32,735 nt of DNA from Gammaproteobacteria bacterium. Its GTDB lineage: Bacteria; Pseudomonadota; Gammaproteobacteria; PS1; Pseudothioglobaceae. The notes under the pieces are model-generated. The model made no database searches, had not been told where the DNA came from, and worked only from the letters and a program-made list of their open reading frames with translations. Within the stretch, counting starts at the first letter, position 1; every line of letters starts with the position of its first letter. Positions 16,416-23,391 of this stretch are shown piece after piece. The DNA is taken from the NCBI GenBank assembly GCA_030739975.1, contig JASLYC010000034.1, positions 1-32,735 of the forward strand, written 5' to 3'. A program made the translations under genes and the position numbers.

Positions 16416-17006
16416 ATGAATAAAACATATATTTCAGCCGAAGAGTTGTTACTCGATTCTTTTAGACTTGGGGTCCAAATACACAACAGTGGCTTTAAGC
16501 CTGACTTCATTGTCGCAATCTGGAGAGGTGGCACTCCTATAGGTATAGCTGTTCAAGAGATTCTTGCATATTTAGGCAACGAAACAGACCATATTGCTAT
16601 AAGAACATCTTCTTACACCGGTATCGGAACTAGGCTTGATGAAGTAAGAATTCATGGGCTGGACTATCTAATTAAAAACATAAACTCAGAAGACAAGCTC
16701 CTCATTGTAGATGATGTGTTTGACTCTGGAAGAACTATTGAAGCCATAATTCAGTCCTTTAAATCTAAATCAAGACTAAACATGCCAAATGAAATAAAGG
16801 TTGCTATGCCGTGGTTTAAACCAAACAATAATGATACTGATAGGGTACCTGAATTCTATCTGCATGAAACTGATGACTGGTTAGTTTTTCCCCACAGCCT
16901 TGAAGGTCTTAATGAAGAAGAGGTCTACAAAAAGAAGAATGGTATAAAGGAAATTCTTTCTAAAGTTAACTCAAGTATTAGTGCTAAGAATGAACATATA
17001 AAATAA
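16416..17006 (+). CDS. Purine-type phosphoribosyltransferase (Hpt/Gpt-like)
   Basis: The 196-residue type I phosphoribosyltransferase carries the PRPP-binding loop 'VDDVFDSGRTI' (residues 98-108) and the 'AIWRGGTPIGIAVQE' segment (34-48). It probably joins PRPP to hypoxanthine, xanthine or guanine, giving a nucleotide. I start it at the ATG at 16416 (MNKTYISAEELLLDSFRL), which reads like related proteins. An upstream in-frame ATG at 16398 would add six residues. Neither has a clear Shine-Dalgarno. It is divergent from the GntR regulator and shares the operator array, so purine salvage may be tied to the catabolic switch. The exact base used is uncertain. Confidence 0.8.
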   Translation: MNKTYISAEELLLDSFRLGVQIHNSGFKPDFIVAIWRGGTPIGIAVQEILAYLGNETDHIAIRTSSYTGIGTRLDEVRIHGLDYLIKNINSEDKLLIVDDVFDSGRTIEAIIQSFKSKSRLNMPNEIKVAMPWFKPNNNDTDRVPEFYLHETDDWLVFPHSLEGLNEEEVYKKKNGIKEILSKVNSSISAKNEHIK

Positions 17007-17038
17007 GAAATCCCAATAAAATCAAACTAAATAGTAGC

Positions 17039-17419
17039 TTATAATTTTCCCTCTTTCTCGAGTACGGATCGAGCAATCCTAAAACACTCAACCCCCTGCG
17101 GAACTCCACAATATATTGCGATGGCATGAATAATTGCTTTAATCTCTTCCTTGCTTACTCCATTATTGAGAGCGCCCTTGCAATGGAGCTCCCACTCATG
17201 CATCTTTCCTAGAGCTGCTATCATTGTTAGATTCATCATTGATCTAGTCTTATCATCTATGGTTTCGTCGCCCCACCCAAAACCCCAACACCATTCCGTC
17301 ATTTGTTGCTGAAATTCAAGATTAAAGTCATCTGCAGAGGCTAAATTTTTTTCTACATAATCTGCGCCAAGTGTGGACTTACGTTTTGAAATTCCAAGTT
17401 CGAATAACTTCTTATCCAT
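17039..17419 (-). CDS. Carboxymuconolactone decarboxylase (CMD) family protein
   Basis: The 126-residue all-helical protein of the CMD/AhpD superfamily has 'WCWGFGWGDETIDDKTRSMM' (about residues 43-62), 'MIAALGKMHEWELHCKGALN' and 'AIIHAIAIYCGVPQG'. The pattern is closest to PcaC-like gamma-carboxymuconolactone decarboxylases. It lacks the CxxC of AhpD. No beta-ketoadipate genes are near, so its true reaction may differ from PcaC. It is the last gene of the LLM monooxygenase cassette, 42 bp after the aldehyde dehydrogenase gene, with its own strong AAGGAG Shine-Dalgarno. It converges on the phosphoribosyltransferase gene with no clear terminator between them. Confidence 0.85.
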   Translation of the reverse strand: MDKKLFELGISKRKSTLGADYVEKNLASADDFNLEFQQQMTEWCWGFGWGDETIDDKTRSMMNLTMIAALGKMHEWELHCKGALNNGVSKEEIKAIIHAIAIYCGVPQGVECFRIARSVLEKEGKL

Positions 17420-17461
17420 AATTGCTCCTTGTTTTTATCAATTTATTGTACAAATTTTTTT

Positions 17462-18931
17462 CTATCTGATTACGAAAGGGTTTGCCATAGGCTCAGACGA
17501 TGTGTTTATCCACGTTGTTTTTGTTCTTGTATATTCATAGATTACGTCTAATCCAGCTTCACGTGAACCTCCACTATTCTTAAACCCCCCAAAAGGCGAA
17601 ATAGGTGATATAGCTCGGTAGGTATTTATCCATACTATACCTGAACGTATCTGTTGACTAACCCTATGAGCTCTTGCAAGATTTTGGGTAAAAACACCTG
17701 CCCCTAAACCAAATTCAGAGTCATTAGCCATATCAATCACCTCATCTTCTGAATCAAAAATAATTAAACTTATCACTGGTGCAAAAAGTTCAGTTTGAAC
17801 GGACTTAATTGATTGGTCATGACACAGCAACAATGTTGGCTCAAAATACCAACCACTCTTCATATGCTTGGGTATATTACCGCCAAAAACGAGTTCAGCG
17901 CCTTGGCTGATAGACTCTTTTAATACATCTTTTGCTCTTTCAACTTGAGCCAAGGTGGCTAAAGGACCGACATGAGTTCTTTTGTCTAGGGGATCTCCTA
18001 TAACAATATTTTTTGACTCTTTTTCCAACTTTTCAACAATTTGTTTATAAATATTGCGATGAACAAAAACCCTGGAACCTGCGACGCAGCTCTGTCCAGA
18101 AGCACCAAAATTACCGGCAACTATGCCATTAACTGCTGAATCAATTTCGCAATCATCAAAAATTATCATTGGCGATTTACCGCCCAACTCTAAACTCACA
18201 TGGGCAAAATTTTCAGCTGTATTTTTTACTATCATTTTCGCAACATCACAGCCGCCAGTGAAGGCGACACTTGCTACCTTTGGGTGAGAAGTTAGTACCC
18301 TTCCACAAGGCTCTCCATAACCTGTAATAATGTTTACTACTCCAGGAGGAAAGCCTGCCTGATCAATCAATTCAGCCAATTTAAATAGAGCAGCTGGGGC
18401 CTGTTCTGAAGCTTTAACTACAACTGTATTGCCTGCAGCCAGTGCTGGTGCAATTTTAGTTGCAGACAAAAACATTTGGGCATTCCAAGGAACAATTGCG
18501 ACTACAACACCTATAGGTTCTCTTGTAGTAAATACCCTCATATCTGGTTTATCAATAGGCAATACGTCACCTTGTATTTTGTCTGCGAGCCCTGCATAGT
18601 AGTAATAGTAGTCAGCGACATAGCCAGATTGTGATCTTGTTTCAGCTCTCAATTTACCGCTATCTTTGGTTTCAATATCACCTAAATGATTAGCATTCTC
18701 AGAAATAAGGTCTCCAAGCTTATGTAATAGTTTGCCTCTTTGTGTGGCAGTTAATTTCGACCATGGGCCTTTAAATAGTGCGTTGTATGCAGACTCAACT
18801 GCAAAATTAGAATCCTCTTCGTTGGCGGCTGGAAAAAGAGCCCAAGGCTTCCCATTAGACGGATCTATTGAATCAAAATATTCTGAACCTTCTATAAATT
18901 TACCGTTTATGTAATGCTTATATTTTTCCAT
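17462..18931 (-). CDS. NAD(P)-dependent aldehyde dehydrogenase
   Basis: The 489-residue member of the ALDH superfamily has every key residue: the oxyanion Asn in 'IVPWN' (N150), the nucleotide-binding 'FTGG' near 224, the general base Glu in 'SLELGGKSP' (E248), and the catalytic Cys in 'GQSCVAGSR' (C282). It should oxidise an aldehyde to an acid. Context suggests the aldehyde is released by the LLM monooxygenase and hydrolase encoded upstream. The closest known family groups are betaine-aldehyde/semialdehyde-type enzymes, but I cannot name the substrate. The ATG has no real Shine-Dalgarno and follows the LLM gene by 15 bp. Confidence 0.9.
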   Translation of the reverse strand: MEKYKHYINGKFIEGSEYFDSIDPSNGKPWALFPAANEEDSNFAVESAYNALFKGPWSKLTATQRGKLLHKLGDLISENANHLGDIETKDSGKLRAETRSQSGYVADYYYYYAGLADKIQGDVLPIDKPDMRVFTTREPIGVVVAIVPWNAQMFLSATKIAPALAAGNTVVVKASEQAPAALFKLAELIDQAGFPPGVVNIITGYGEPCGRVLTSHPKVASVAFTGGCDVAKMIVKNTAENFAHVSLELGGKSPMIIFDDCEIDSAVNGIVAGNFGASGQSCVAGSRVFVHRNIYKQIVEKLEKESKNIVIGDPLDKRTHVGPLATLAQVERAKDVLKESISQGAELVFGGNIPKHMKSGWYFEPTLLLCHDQSIKSVQTELFAPVISLIIFDSEDEVIDMANDSEFGLGAGVFTQNLARAHRVSQQIRSGIVWINTYRAISPISPFGGFKNSGGSREAGLDVIYEYTRTKTTWINTSSEPMANPFVIR

Positions 18932-18946
18932 AACATTTTTTTTTGT

Positions 18947-19987
18947 TTACTCAAAAGCAGGCATAACCTTTTCTATAAAAAGCTCAAGTGACTTTTTCTT
19001 TTGTTCAAAACTCATACAACTATCAACCCAGTAACTATATTCATCGTAGCCCAGTTCTTGGCAATATTTAACTCTATTTATTACCTCTTCTGGGGTGCCG
19101 ATAACTTGATTTTTTCTCATATTATAAGGAGAATACATCTCTATCTTTGCCATTTCATCCTCGCTCAGCTCTTGGATTAATCCGTCAACAACTGGAAGTT
19201 CATTTTTGAACCAGGCACCGAAATAACAATAAAATTTTGATATATCTTGGGACCCTTGCAATATTTCTTTTTCGGTTTCTGCAACATAGGTATGGCGAAG
19301 CAGCATTATTTTTGGCCTAGGAATGTGAGAATTTGATTGGCAGGCGCTATTAAATTTGTCCATCAATGATAAAACTTCTGCATCGCCTAACCATAGAGGT
19401 GTAACTTGAACATTGCAATTATTCTTTAAAGCAAAATCATGAGAATTTGGGTCTCTAGCAGCTATCCAAATCGGAGGGTGTGGCTCTTGGTAAGGTTTAG
19501 GAGAGCTAGTAGTTTTGGGGAAAGACCAGTGCTTGCCATTGTGCTCATAATTTCCTTTCCAAAGATTCTGTATTGCTGGCACTATCTCTCTTAAAGCTTC
19601 GCCAGCACTAAAGGCGTCCAATTCACTGCCGCCTAAACGCTCATATTCATATGAATAAGCGCCTCGAGCTATTCCTATTTGTAACTTCCCTTTTGTAATT
19701 ATATCTGCCATAGCTGACTCTTCAGCCAGCTTAATGGGATGCCAAAAAGGGGCCACTATGGTTGCGGTTCCCAAATTAACATTCTTTGTTCTGTGTGATA
19801 AATCAATCAAGCCCAAAAAAGGATTAGGTGAGATTGTAAAATTCATGCCATGGTGTTCGCCATTCCAAATTGTTTTAAATCCACCATTGTCAGCTATAAG
19901 GCAAAGCTCGATATATTCTTCATATAGCTCCTTTACTGAGCTTTTATTATCAACTCTTTCCATATGAATAAAAAAAGAAAAATCCAT
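18947..19987 (-). CDS. LLM-class flavin-dependent monooxygenase (luciferase-like)
   Basis: The 346-residue TIM-barrel protein has the bacterial-luciferase-like pattern: 'NGGFKTIWNGEHHGMN' near the N-terminus, 'NVNLGTATIVAPFWHPIKLAEE' (about 70-91), 'LQIGIARGAYSYEYERLG' and 'PPIWIAARDPNSHD'. It should use reduced flavin from the adjacent reductase to oxygenate a small organic substrate. I start it at the ATG at 19987, 5 nt after an AAGGAG Shine-Dalgarno. The preceding TTG at 19990 would be only 2 nt from it. The start shares one base with the reductase stop (TGATG). It is similar in class to RutA, but the rest of the cluster is not rut. Confidence 0.87.
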   Translation of the reverse strand: MDFSFFIHMERVDNKSSVKELYEEYIELCLIADNGGFKTIWNGEHHGMNFTISPNPFLGLIDLSHRTKNVNLGTATIVAPFWHPIKLAEESAMADIITKGKLQIGIARGAYSYEYERLGGSELDAFSAGEALREIVPAIQNLWKGNYEHNGKHWSFPKTTSSPKPYQEPHPPIWIAARDPNSHDFALKNNCNVQVTPLWLGDAEVLSLMDKFNSACQSNSHIPRPKIMLLRHTYVAETEKEILQGSQDISKFYCYFGAWFKNELPVVDGLIQELSEDEMAKIEMYSPYNMRKNQVIGTPEEVINRVKYCQELGYDEYSYWVDSCMSFEQKKKSLELFIEKVMPAFE

Positions 19988-20949
19988 CAATGCTCCTTCT
20001 TATCTATATTTGATAACTTATTGTCAGACTCAACCTTGCCCTTGTCATCTTTGCCTACATAAATACCAAATGCATTTAATTTCCTTTCACCTATATAACG
20101 TTGCAACATGGATCTAACCGCCTCATCCTTGAGTTTATTTAGCGGAATCTCATTAAAGTAAAAAAACTTCCCTTTCTTTACCAAAGAAATGTCTTCTATC
20201 CTTGACCTATAAAATATAAGTGTAGACTTGTCATTTTGTCTTTCAAAGACAGAAAATAAGTAATACTCAGAAACATTTACTCCGATTAATTGCAAATCAT
20301 TTAATAGACTACCATCTTCATCATAAGAACCAAGTCTACCTGATGTTGGCAATAACAACCTGTCTTCGGTTTCATGTTCAAGAAAAAATATTCTCTTCTG
20401 GCATTCAATTATAAGCCCAACCTGTATTTGCTTATCACCACTTTCCATAGATCTTAGCATTCGCTGTTCTAAAGCTAAGTTAACATAATTACCTCTTAAA
20501 TAAACTAAAGGAGTTGAGGCAGTAGAATAAAAATCTTTAACATTGCCAAGCAAAATGTAGTGGTCTCCAGCATCTATGCATTTATTTGTTTTACAATCAA
20601 ACCAAGCAACTGAATTATTAATTAAAGGGCTGCCATGTAGGCTTAATTTCCAATCAATCTGAGAAAATCTGTCTTTAACAGGGGTAGCAAAAGTTGTAGA
20701 AATTTGTTGCTGGTTTTCAGAAAGGATGTTGACTGCAAAAGCCTCACCATCCTTGAATACATCTAAATTAATTGATGCTTTATCAATGCAGATTAGAATA
20801 ATACGCGGATCTAAAGAAGCAGAAGTGAAAGAGTTAGCAGTAAAGCCTATCGGATCACCGTTCTTGTCTATTGCCGTTACTACAGAAACTCCTGTAGGAA
20901 AAGCGCCTAATGCATGTCTAAAATCTCTCGAGTCTTTGTTGTTTCCCAT
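19987..20949 (-). CDS. Flavin reductase with C-terminal Nudix-like extension
   Basis: The 320-residue protein has two parts. Residues 1-155 form a flavin reductase-like (FMN-binding split barrel) domain: 'FRHALGAFPTGVSVVTA', 'GFTANSFTSASLDP' and 'GDHYILLGNVKD'. It should supply FMNH2 or FADH2 to the LLM monooxygenase encoded next. The remaining 165 residues are unusual for a stand-alone reductase. The order of elements ('RIFFLEHETEDRLLLP', a Gly-rich turn, 'LFSVFERQND', 'FYFNEIPLNKL', a final helix) resembles a Nudix fold, but I see no intact Nudix box (no REUxEE). The tail may be a ligand-sensing or docking domain. The gene starts 3 bp after the hydrolase stop. Confidence 0.82.
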   Translation of the reverse strand: MGNNKDSRDFRHALGAFPTGVSVVTAIDKNGDPIGFTANSFTSASLDPRIILICIDKASINLDVFKDGEAFAVNILSENQQQISTTFATPVKDRFSQIDWKLSLHGSPLINNSVAWFDCKTNKCIDAGDHYILLGNVKDFYSTASTPLVYLRGNYVNLALEQRMLRSMESGDKQIQVGLIIECQKRIFFLEHETEDRLLLPTSGRLGSYDEDGSLLNDLQLIGVNVSEYYLFSVFERQNDKSTLIFYRSRIEDISLVKKGKFFYFNEIPLNKLKDEAVRSMLQRYIGERKLNAFGIYVGKDDKGKVESDNKLSNIDKKEH

Positions 20950-20952
20950 TAC

Positions 20953-21765
20953 CTAATTTGTAAATTTTATTAAAAAATTATTTATCAATGGATTTACCTT
21001 GTCAGCTGAAATATATGCCATCATGTGGGCCTCATCTTTAATAGATGCAGAAATACCTTTTGGGGTAATAGAGGCCATGTCAATCGACATTTGTGTTGTT
21101 GAATTAGGGTCATCATCTCCAGTCAAGTACATAACCGGCATATCAAGTTTGGACAAACTATTTGTGAACATTTTGTCAGATAGAGCAAAAATTTTGTATG
21201 CTCTCCCATAAGCCAAAGGAGACAATTTTGTTAGCCATTTTCTAATTTTTTCAATTTTTTTAATCTCTGTGTTGCCAGTTTTACCTCTAAACCATCGATT
21301 CAATGTTGTTTCTATATTCACAATCTTGTTGCTTCTTAATACTTGTTCGGCTCTATTTAAAACTATATTTTGATCTTCTTGCTTGCGATTAAACACCATG
21401 TTAAGTGCTACTATTGAATTTACCATTTTTGGATATTTCAAAGCAAAAGCTACTCCAATTAAAGAGCCCATAGAGTGTCCAACTAGAGAAAAATTATTAA
21501 TGTTAAGATGCAATATAAGCTCATAAAGTTGCTCTACATAATCATCCAGATCTATATTTTTTTCAATCATAGAGCTATGCCCATGACCCAAAAGGTCGTA
21601 CGAGATAGCTTTATAGCTTTTTGAAAAATACATTGTTTGCTGGTCCCAGACATCTAACTTCATTCCTACCCCGTGAATGAAAATTAATAAATTGTTCTCT
21701 AATCCAGATTGACTCAAATAACTATAATGAGTACCTCCTTTTGTAGAGCCTGAGTATTTTTGCAC
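20953..21765 (-). CDS. Alpha/beta-hydrolase fold enzyme
   Basis: The 270-residue alpha/beta hydrolase has the oxyanion motif 'HGVGMKLDVW' (31-40), nucleophile elbow GHSMG (Ser98), an acidic residue in 'LTGDDDP' (about 217-219) and the catalytic His in 'DEAHMMAY' (His247). It looks like an esterase, enol-lactonase or C-C/C-N hydrolase such as RutD or PcaD, acting in the cytoplasm because it has no signal peptide. It is the first gene of the five-gene cassette. The start is GTG at 21765, as an in-frame stop lies just upstream and no ATG is available. The Shine-Dalgarno is weak. Confidence 0.85.
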   Translation of the reverse strand: MQKYSGSTKGGTHYSYLSQSGLENNLLIFIHGVGMKLDVWDQQTMYFSKSYKAISYDLLGHGHSSMIEKNIDLDDYVEQLYELILHLNINNFSLVGHSMGSLIGVAFALKYPKMVNSIVALNMVFNRKQEDQNIVLNRAEQVLRSNKIVNIETTLNRWFRGKTGNTEIKKIEKIRKWLTKLSPLAYGRAYKIFALSDKMFTNSLSKLDMPVMYLTGDDDPNSTTQMSIDMASITPKGISASIKDEAHMMAYISADKVNPLINNFLIKFTN

Positions 21766-22012
21766 TGAATTTATACTTTATGAGTCAATAATATAAAAAA
21801 TCGAATATACATACCTATGTATCCTGAAAATAGCCATTATTAGAATAGTGAATACTTGATAAAAATCAAATATATAGTGACTAATTTGTTATGTCAAGTG
21901 TTATTTGTTAATCTGTTTGATGCAAGATATTTCTATTAAACCAAGACGCACATATATAATAATAACTGCATATTTTTGTGTTTAAATGGGTTTATTTATT
22001 CCACTTTTATTG
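21766..22012. other. Divergent regulatory region between the LLM cassette and aroG
   Basis: This AT-rich stretch of about 247 bp encodes no protein I can support. It contains a 16-bp palindrome at 21807-21822, about 42 bp upstream of the hydrolase GTG, and a possible -10 (TATAAT, 21955-21960) for aroG without a good -35. Confidence 0.5.
21807..21822. promoter_or_regulatory. Palindromic candidate operator upstream of the LLM cassette
   Basis: ATACATACCTATGTAT is a perfect inverted repeat with 7-bp arms and a 2-bp centre. It lies about 42 bp upstream of the first gene of the LLM cassette, where a regulator of that operon would bind. No regulator gene is next to it. Confidence 0.4.
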
Positions 22013-23050
22013 ATGAATAATTCAATCCATAATGTTAATATAGAAAGCGAAAATGTTATAACCTCTCCTGACACGCTCGACAAAAAAGTTCCGGTATCTA
22101 CAGTAGGTATAGATAATGTTTTGTTAGCTCGAACAAATGTAAACAACATCCTAGACAAAAAAGATAATAGATTAATGGTCATTGTTGGTCCATGCTCTAT
22201 TCATGACATTAAATCTGCAAAAGAATACGCCTATAAATTGAAAGACCTGCAAGAAGAGTTAAAAGATTCTTTATGTATAGTTATGAGGGTTTATTTTGAA
22301 AAACCCAGAACAACTATTGGATGGAAGGGCTTGATAAGTGACCCTGATATGGATAACTCATTAAATGTTGATAAAGGTCTTTTTGTTGCTAGATCTTTTT
22401 TGTCTTGGCTAGCTGAACTTGGAATGCCGGCTGCTACAGAAGCTTTAAATCCAATCACTCCTCAATACCTAGCAGACCTTGTAGCTTGGTGCGCTATAGG
22501 TGCTAGAACGACTGAATCTCAAACACATAGAGAAATGTCTAGTGGACTATCTATGGCTGTTGGTTTTAAAAATGGGACTGATGGCAATCTAGAGGTTGCA
22601 GTTAACGCTATTCAAGCCTGCTCCTCTCCGCAAAGCTTTCTTGGTATAAATGGTACCGGACAAATATCAACATTCAAAGCCAAGGGAAACAAAAAAGCAC
22701 ACATTATTCTAAGAGGTGGAAAGCAACCAAATTACCTTAATGAAAGTATTTCTAATTGCGAGTCATTGCTTAGAAAGCACAACATTCAAGAGCGTATAGT
22801 GGTTGACTGTTCTCACGGCAATTCAAGCAAAGATTACAAAAAACAAGGAAAGGTAGCCGAAGACATAGTAAAACAAATTGCCAATGGCAATAAATCTATC
22901 GTCGGCATTATGCTAGAAAGCAATCTTTTTGCTGGTAGCCAACCCATATCTGAAGATATGAAGTATGGGGTCTCGGTTACAGATGGTTGTATTGATTGGA
23001 ATGAAACTGAGTCTTTACTTAGAAGACTAAGTAAACAAATCAAAGCCTAG
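22013..23050 (+). CDS. aroG: 3-deoxy-7-phosphoheptulonate (DAHP) synthase, AroG/F/H type I-alpha
   Basis: The enzyme condenses phosphoenolpyruvate and erythrose 4-phosphate in the first step of aromatic amino acid synthesis. Motifs match the E. coli isozymes closely: 'VIVGPCSIHD', 'MRVYFEKPRTTIGWKGLISD', 'WCAIGARTTESQTHRE', 'GFKNGTDG', 'HIILRGGKQPNY' and 'VDCSHGNSSK'. I use the ATG at 22013 (MNNSIHNVNIESENV, 345 residues), which gives a length near the usual 350. An earlier in-frame ATG at 21986 adds nine hydrophobic residues unlike the family. The usual 'GEFLD' segment reads 'TEALNPITPQ' here. Which aromatic amino acid inhibits it cannot be told. The stop codon lies in a (CCTAG)4 repeat. Confidence 0.9.
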   Translation: MNNSIHNVNIESENVITSPDTLDKKVPVSTVGIDNVLLARTNVNNILDKKDNRLMVIVGPCSIHDIKSAKEYAYKLKDLQEELKDSLCIVMRVYFEKPRTTIGWKGLISDPDMDNSLNVDKGLFVARSFLSWLAELGMPAATEALNPITPQYLADLVAWCAIGARTTESQTHREMSSGLSMAVGFKNGTDGNLEVAVNAIQACSSPQSFLGINGTGQISTFKAKGNKKAHIILRGGKQPNYLNESISNCESLLRKHNIQERIVVDCSHGNSSKDYKKQGKVAEDIVKQIANGNKSIVGIMLESNLFAGSQPISEDMKYGVSVTDGCIDWNETESLLRRLSKQIKA

Positions 23051-23065
23051 CCTAGCCTAGCCTAG
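23045..23065. repeat. (GCCTA)4 tandem repeat at the aroG stop; GG-tract motif on the minus strand
   Basis: Four copies of GCCTA plus a final G cover the aroG stop codon (TAG at 23048-23050) and the next 15 bases. On the minus strand it reads GGCTAGGCTAGGCTAGG: four GG pairs with three-base loops, a possible two-tetrad G-quadruplex. It lies beyond the 3' end of the bolA-type gene. CTAG is usually a rare tetramer in proteobacteria. Confidence 0.85.
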
Positions 23066-23115
23066 ATTGTCTTTATTTTTTGGCTAACAACAAACTAGAA
23101 AATGTCTTTATATGT

Positions 23116-23349
23116 TTATTGTGAGATCTCTTCTGGTGTTCGAGCTTTGATGCTTAGAGCATGAAGCTCTCCACTTTTTATATCTTCACTAACAATAGCT
23201 AACACAGCTTTTTGTCTTTCTAGTAATGACATGCCATTAAATTTAGGGGAAACAATGAGCGCAGAACAGTTGCAGCCATCGCCCTCCATAGTAACCTCTG
23301 AGTTTTCAATGCCTGACTTAAGTTTTGCTTGTATTTCTTCTAATGTCAT
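23116..23349 (-). CDS. ibaG: BolA/IbaG-family iron-sulfur-related protein
   Basis: The 77-residue protein shows the BolA fold, with a conserved end 'GELHALSIKARTPEE' that matches IbaG (HALSIKAYTPAEW) better than BolA. A 'GDGCNCSALIVSPKFNGM' segment holds the loop where BolA proteins bind a [2Fe-2S] cluster with a monothiol glutaredoxin. Role: iron-sulfur trafficking or acid-stress function, by family. I chose the ATG at 23349 because AAGGAA sits about 6 nt before it. A longer frame from 23364 lacks that. It converges with aroG. Confidence 0.83.
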   Translation of the reverse strand: MTLEEIQAKLKSGIENSEVTMEGDGCNCSALIVSPKFNGMSLLERQKAVLAIVSEDIKSGELHALSIKARTPEEISQ

Positions 23350-23391
23350 ACTTATTCCTTGCAAGATAAATCTTTATATTCTTTCGCTGAA

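Noticed and set aside
17007-17038. An intrinsic terminator between the convergent phosphoribosyltransferase and CMD genes
   Set aside because: The 32-bp gap has no GC-rich stem or T-run.
17446-17453. TTGTACAA between the aldehyde dehydrogenase and CMD genes, similar to the GntR boxes
   Set aside because: It lacks the two-base centre of the three operator boxes, is single, lies inside an operon without a visible promoter, and an 8-bp match is common in AT-rich DNA.
17039-21765. A Rut pyrimidine-degradation operon
   Set aside because: LLM, flavin reductase and alpha/beta hydrolase genes fit, but rutB (isochorismatase-like amidase), rutC (RidA-like) and rutG are absent, and an aldehyde dehydrogenase and CMD protein are present instead.
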